Of a DNA stretch of 64,000 nt, positions 62,747 to 64,000 are shown one piece after another. The position numbers were made by a program, and so were the translations under genes. The notes below the pieces were generated by a model. The model had not been told where the DNA came from. It did not search any database and was given only the letters and a program-made list of their open reading frames with translations. Each line of letters opens with the position of its first letter. Positions within the stretch are counted from its first letter, which is position 1. This stretch comes from Rhodospirillaceae bacterium (lineage in GTDB: Bacteria; Pseudomonadota; Alphaproteobacteria; Rhodospirillales; Rhodospirillaceae): contig CANJRD010000001.1 of the NCBI GenBank assembly GCA_947476695.1, positions 310,001 to 374,000 of the forward strand. Reading direction: 5' to 3'.

Positions 62747-62983
62747 TCCGGAAAGCAACCCCACCCAGATGTCGTCATGGTTTAGCGGTTGAAAGGGTCC
62801 GGCTCAAGGGCGCACAGGTTTAGTGCGCACGGCATGATGAAATCTTCTCAACCCACCGTTCCGGAGGGGCACGGAACATGACAAACTGGACCTTACGTGC
62901 AAGAACGTCGGGCCGGTGGATCGCGCGTCCATTTCTTGAAACAATCCCCCCTTTCGCGCCGACCAGTCATGAGGATTCTCTCG

Positions 62984-63607
62984 ATGAGCACCACGGCCAA
63001 AGCCGCAGTTGCGGCGGCCTTGTTCCTGACGCTTTCGAGCGCCAACGGTTTTGCACAGACACGAGGCGCCGCGACGGCGCCGGCCGCCGGTGCCGGGGCC
63101 AGCGCGCTTCCCGATACGTCGGCCGCCGTGCGGCGCACAACCCTGGTGGTTGAAGACATCGATCGGGCGGTCGATTTTTATCAGCGTCTGGGCCTGATCA
63201 AGGCCTCGGATCGCACGACCACGGCCAATGAACCCGGCGGCGTGATCGGCGCGAAAGATATGCCGCTGACTGCCGATCCGACCGTCGGCCGCATCGTGGT
63301 CCTGAGCGGCACGAACGACCGCGCGGGGGCTTTAGGCTTGCTGGCCTACGACAAGCCGAAGCTGGCCAACGCCCGCGGGAACCTGGGCGGCATCGGCACC
63401 GGCGACATTGTGATCGTGCTGGAAGTCGGCGACATCAACGACGCTTACCGCCGTCTGTCGCAGATCGGCACGCGGTTCCACCGCACGCCGTCGCGCTACA
63501 ACGATCTTGGTGCGGACGGCACGGCCCAGTCGGGCCAGCGCATGCTCGCCTTCGACCCGGATGGACACCTGGTCGAAGTGATCCAGCCGGAAGCCGCACG
63601 TCGTTAG
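62984..63607 (+). CDS. Exported VOC (glyoxalase-fold) protein
   Basis: 207 aa from the ATG at 62984, giving signal peptide TTAKAAVAAALFLTLSSANG, FAQ; an upstream ATG at 62969 is the alternative. VOC domain: VRRTTLVVEDIDRAVDFYQR, LGLIKASDRTTTANEPGGVI, TGDIVIVLEVGDINDAYRRL and MLAFDPDGHLVEVIQPEAAR, the beta-alpha-beta-beta-beta unit ending in PDGHLVEVI. Being exported is less usual for this family; a periplasmic dioxygenase, isomerase or binding function is possible. Convergent with the GGT gene. Confidence 0.8.
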   Translation: MSTTAKAAVAAALFLTLSSANGFAQTRGAATAPAAGAGASALPDTSAAVRRTTLVVEDIDRAVDFYQRLGLIKASDRTTTANEPGGVIGAKDMPLTADPTVGRIVVLSGTNDRAGALGLLAYDKPKLANARGNLGGIGTGDIVIVLEVGDINDAYRRLSQIGTRFHRTPSRYNDLGADGTAQSGQRMLAFDPDGHLVEVIQPEAARR

Positions 63608-63620
63608 AGGCCATTAAGGC

Positions 63621-64000
63621 TTACTGGCCGACAGCAACACCTTCGCGGCGCGGATCGGCGCCGCCGAGGATCGCATCGCGCGTGATGCGAATCGCGTGCA
63701 TGCCGCTGGGAAATTCGCCGATGCGCACCTGGTGCCCGAGCGCTTCGAGCGCCGGCTTCATGCTGGAGATCGGCGGTTCGATACTGACGGCACGCCCGAA
63801 GCTGACCGCATAAGGAAGTGCGGCGGCATCGGCGGGTGACATCTTCCAGTCGATCATCGCCACCAGCGTCTTGACGACGAAGGGCACGATGGCAGGGCCG
63901 CCGGGCGAACCCAGCACCATCTCCAGTTTTCCATTCGCGCCGAACACCATGGTCGGCGCCATGGAACTGCGCGGCCGCTTGTTCGGACCCACGCGATTGG
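63621..64000 (-). CDS. ggt: Gamma-glutamyltransferase, C-terminal part (cut by window end)
   Basis: The gene runs off the right edge; 126 codons remain. NRVGPNKRPRSSMAPTMVF, LEMVLGSPGGPAIVPFVVKT, LVAMIDWKMSPADAAALPYA match the small-subunit end of gamma-glutamyltranspeptidase (the SSMxPT segment holds substrate-binding Ser-Ser, and LGSPGG is the oxyanion region). Periplasmic; hydrolyses or transfers the gamma-glutamyl of glutathione after self-cleavage. The autocatalytic Thr lies outside the window. Confidence 0.9.
   Translation of the reverse strand, partial: NRVGPNKRPRSSMAPTMVFGANGKLEMVLGSPGGPAIVPFVVKTLVAMIDWKMSPADAAALPYAVSFGRAVSIEPPISSMKPALEALGHQVRIGEFPSGMHAIRITRDAILGGADPRREGVAVGQ

Overview
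The window is high-GC, gene-dense chromosomal DNA of a Gram-negative bacterium, most likely an alphaproteobacterium. Evidence for this: a DUF1150 gene beside small heat-shock genes, a rhizobial-type sigma-32 promoter and ROSE-like RNA thermometer, DinB with an N-terminal zinc-ribbon extension, a BigR/persulfide dioxygenase/YeeE operon, and an outer-membrane repertoire (TonB receptor, LpxR, RND efflux, TolC). I cannot name the genus. I see no insertion sequence, prophage or CRISPR array. One tRNA gene, Arg(CCT), is present.

Layout. 0-7 kb: a 5'-truncated cupredoxin, a sulfatase-modifying-factor-fold protein, a GT61-type glycosyltransferase divergent from a TPR/GT41 (O-GlcNAc-transferase-like) enzyme, and a two-gene cupin operon. 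7-10 kb: secreted and eukaryote-like oddities (lectin/endostatin-like, OGFr domain), then two divergent Hsp20 genes with heat-shock signals and DUF1150. 10-14 kb: a nitric-oxide module with NsrR, a lipoprotein cytochrome c, a truncated globin plus flavin/Fe-S reductase, and a TehB-N-like protein, with two NsrR-like operators lying on the promoters. 14-17 kb: a sulfide/persulfide operon (BigR, two YeeE/YedE halves, persulfide dioxygenase, TauE) with a perfect palindromic operator on its -10. 17-25 kb: DUF1838, TPR-methyltransferase, KefB-type antiporter, a degenerate receiver/EAL protein cut by an in-frame amber, a frameshifted metallo-hydrolase and a methyltransferase. 25-32 kb: a CzcCBA-type heavy-metal efflux operon headed by a His-rich protein. 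32-39 kb: a second GT61 paralogue, the divergent alkylation-repair genes ogt and ada/alkA-like, a cupin protein that is a fusion of the two cupins at 5-6 kb, and an RNA m5U methyltransferase.

39-50 kb: a DUF1800/DUF1501/lipoprotein operon, a ZnuD-like TonB receptor with a small Cys/His membrane protein, then envelope genes (RlpA, LpxR, MtgA), aspartate dehydrogenase and a GST-like protein with a basic tail. 50-54 kb: an ABC solute-binding protein, a chromene-carboxylate-isomerase-like protein, and CoxM/CoxS/CoxG-type genes without a molybdenum large subunit. 54-64 kb: DinB, an ABC exporter, an orphan PAS histidine kinase, ArfB, SufE, pirin, an EAL protein, a VOC protein and the end of a gamma-glutamyltransferase.

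The strongest regulatory stories are the NO and sulfide modules and the heat-shock pair, where promoter, operator and product agree. The most unusual observations are the split/fused cupin pair, three small lesions (amber, one-base frameshift, 22-bp tandem duplication at the czcC start), and the Cox accessory cluster lacking its catalytic subunit. All functional calls come from reading motifs by eye; no database search was run.
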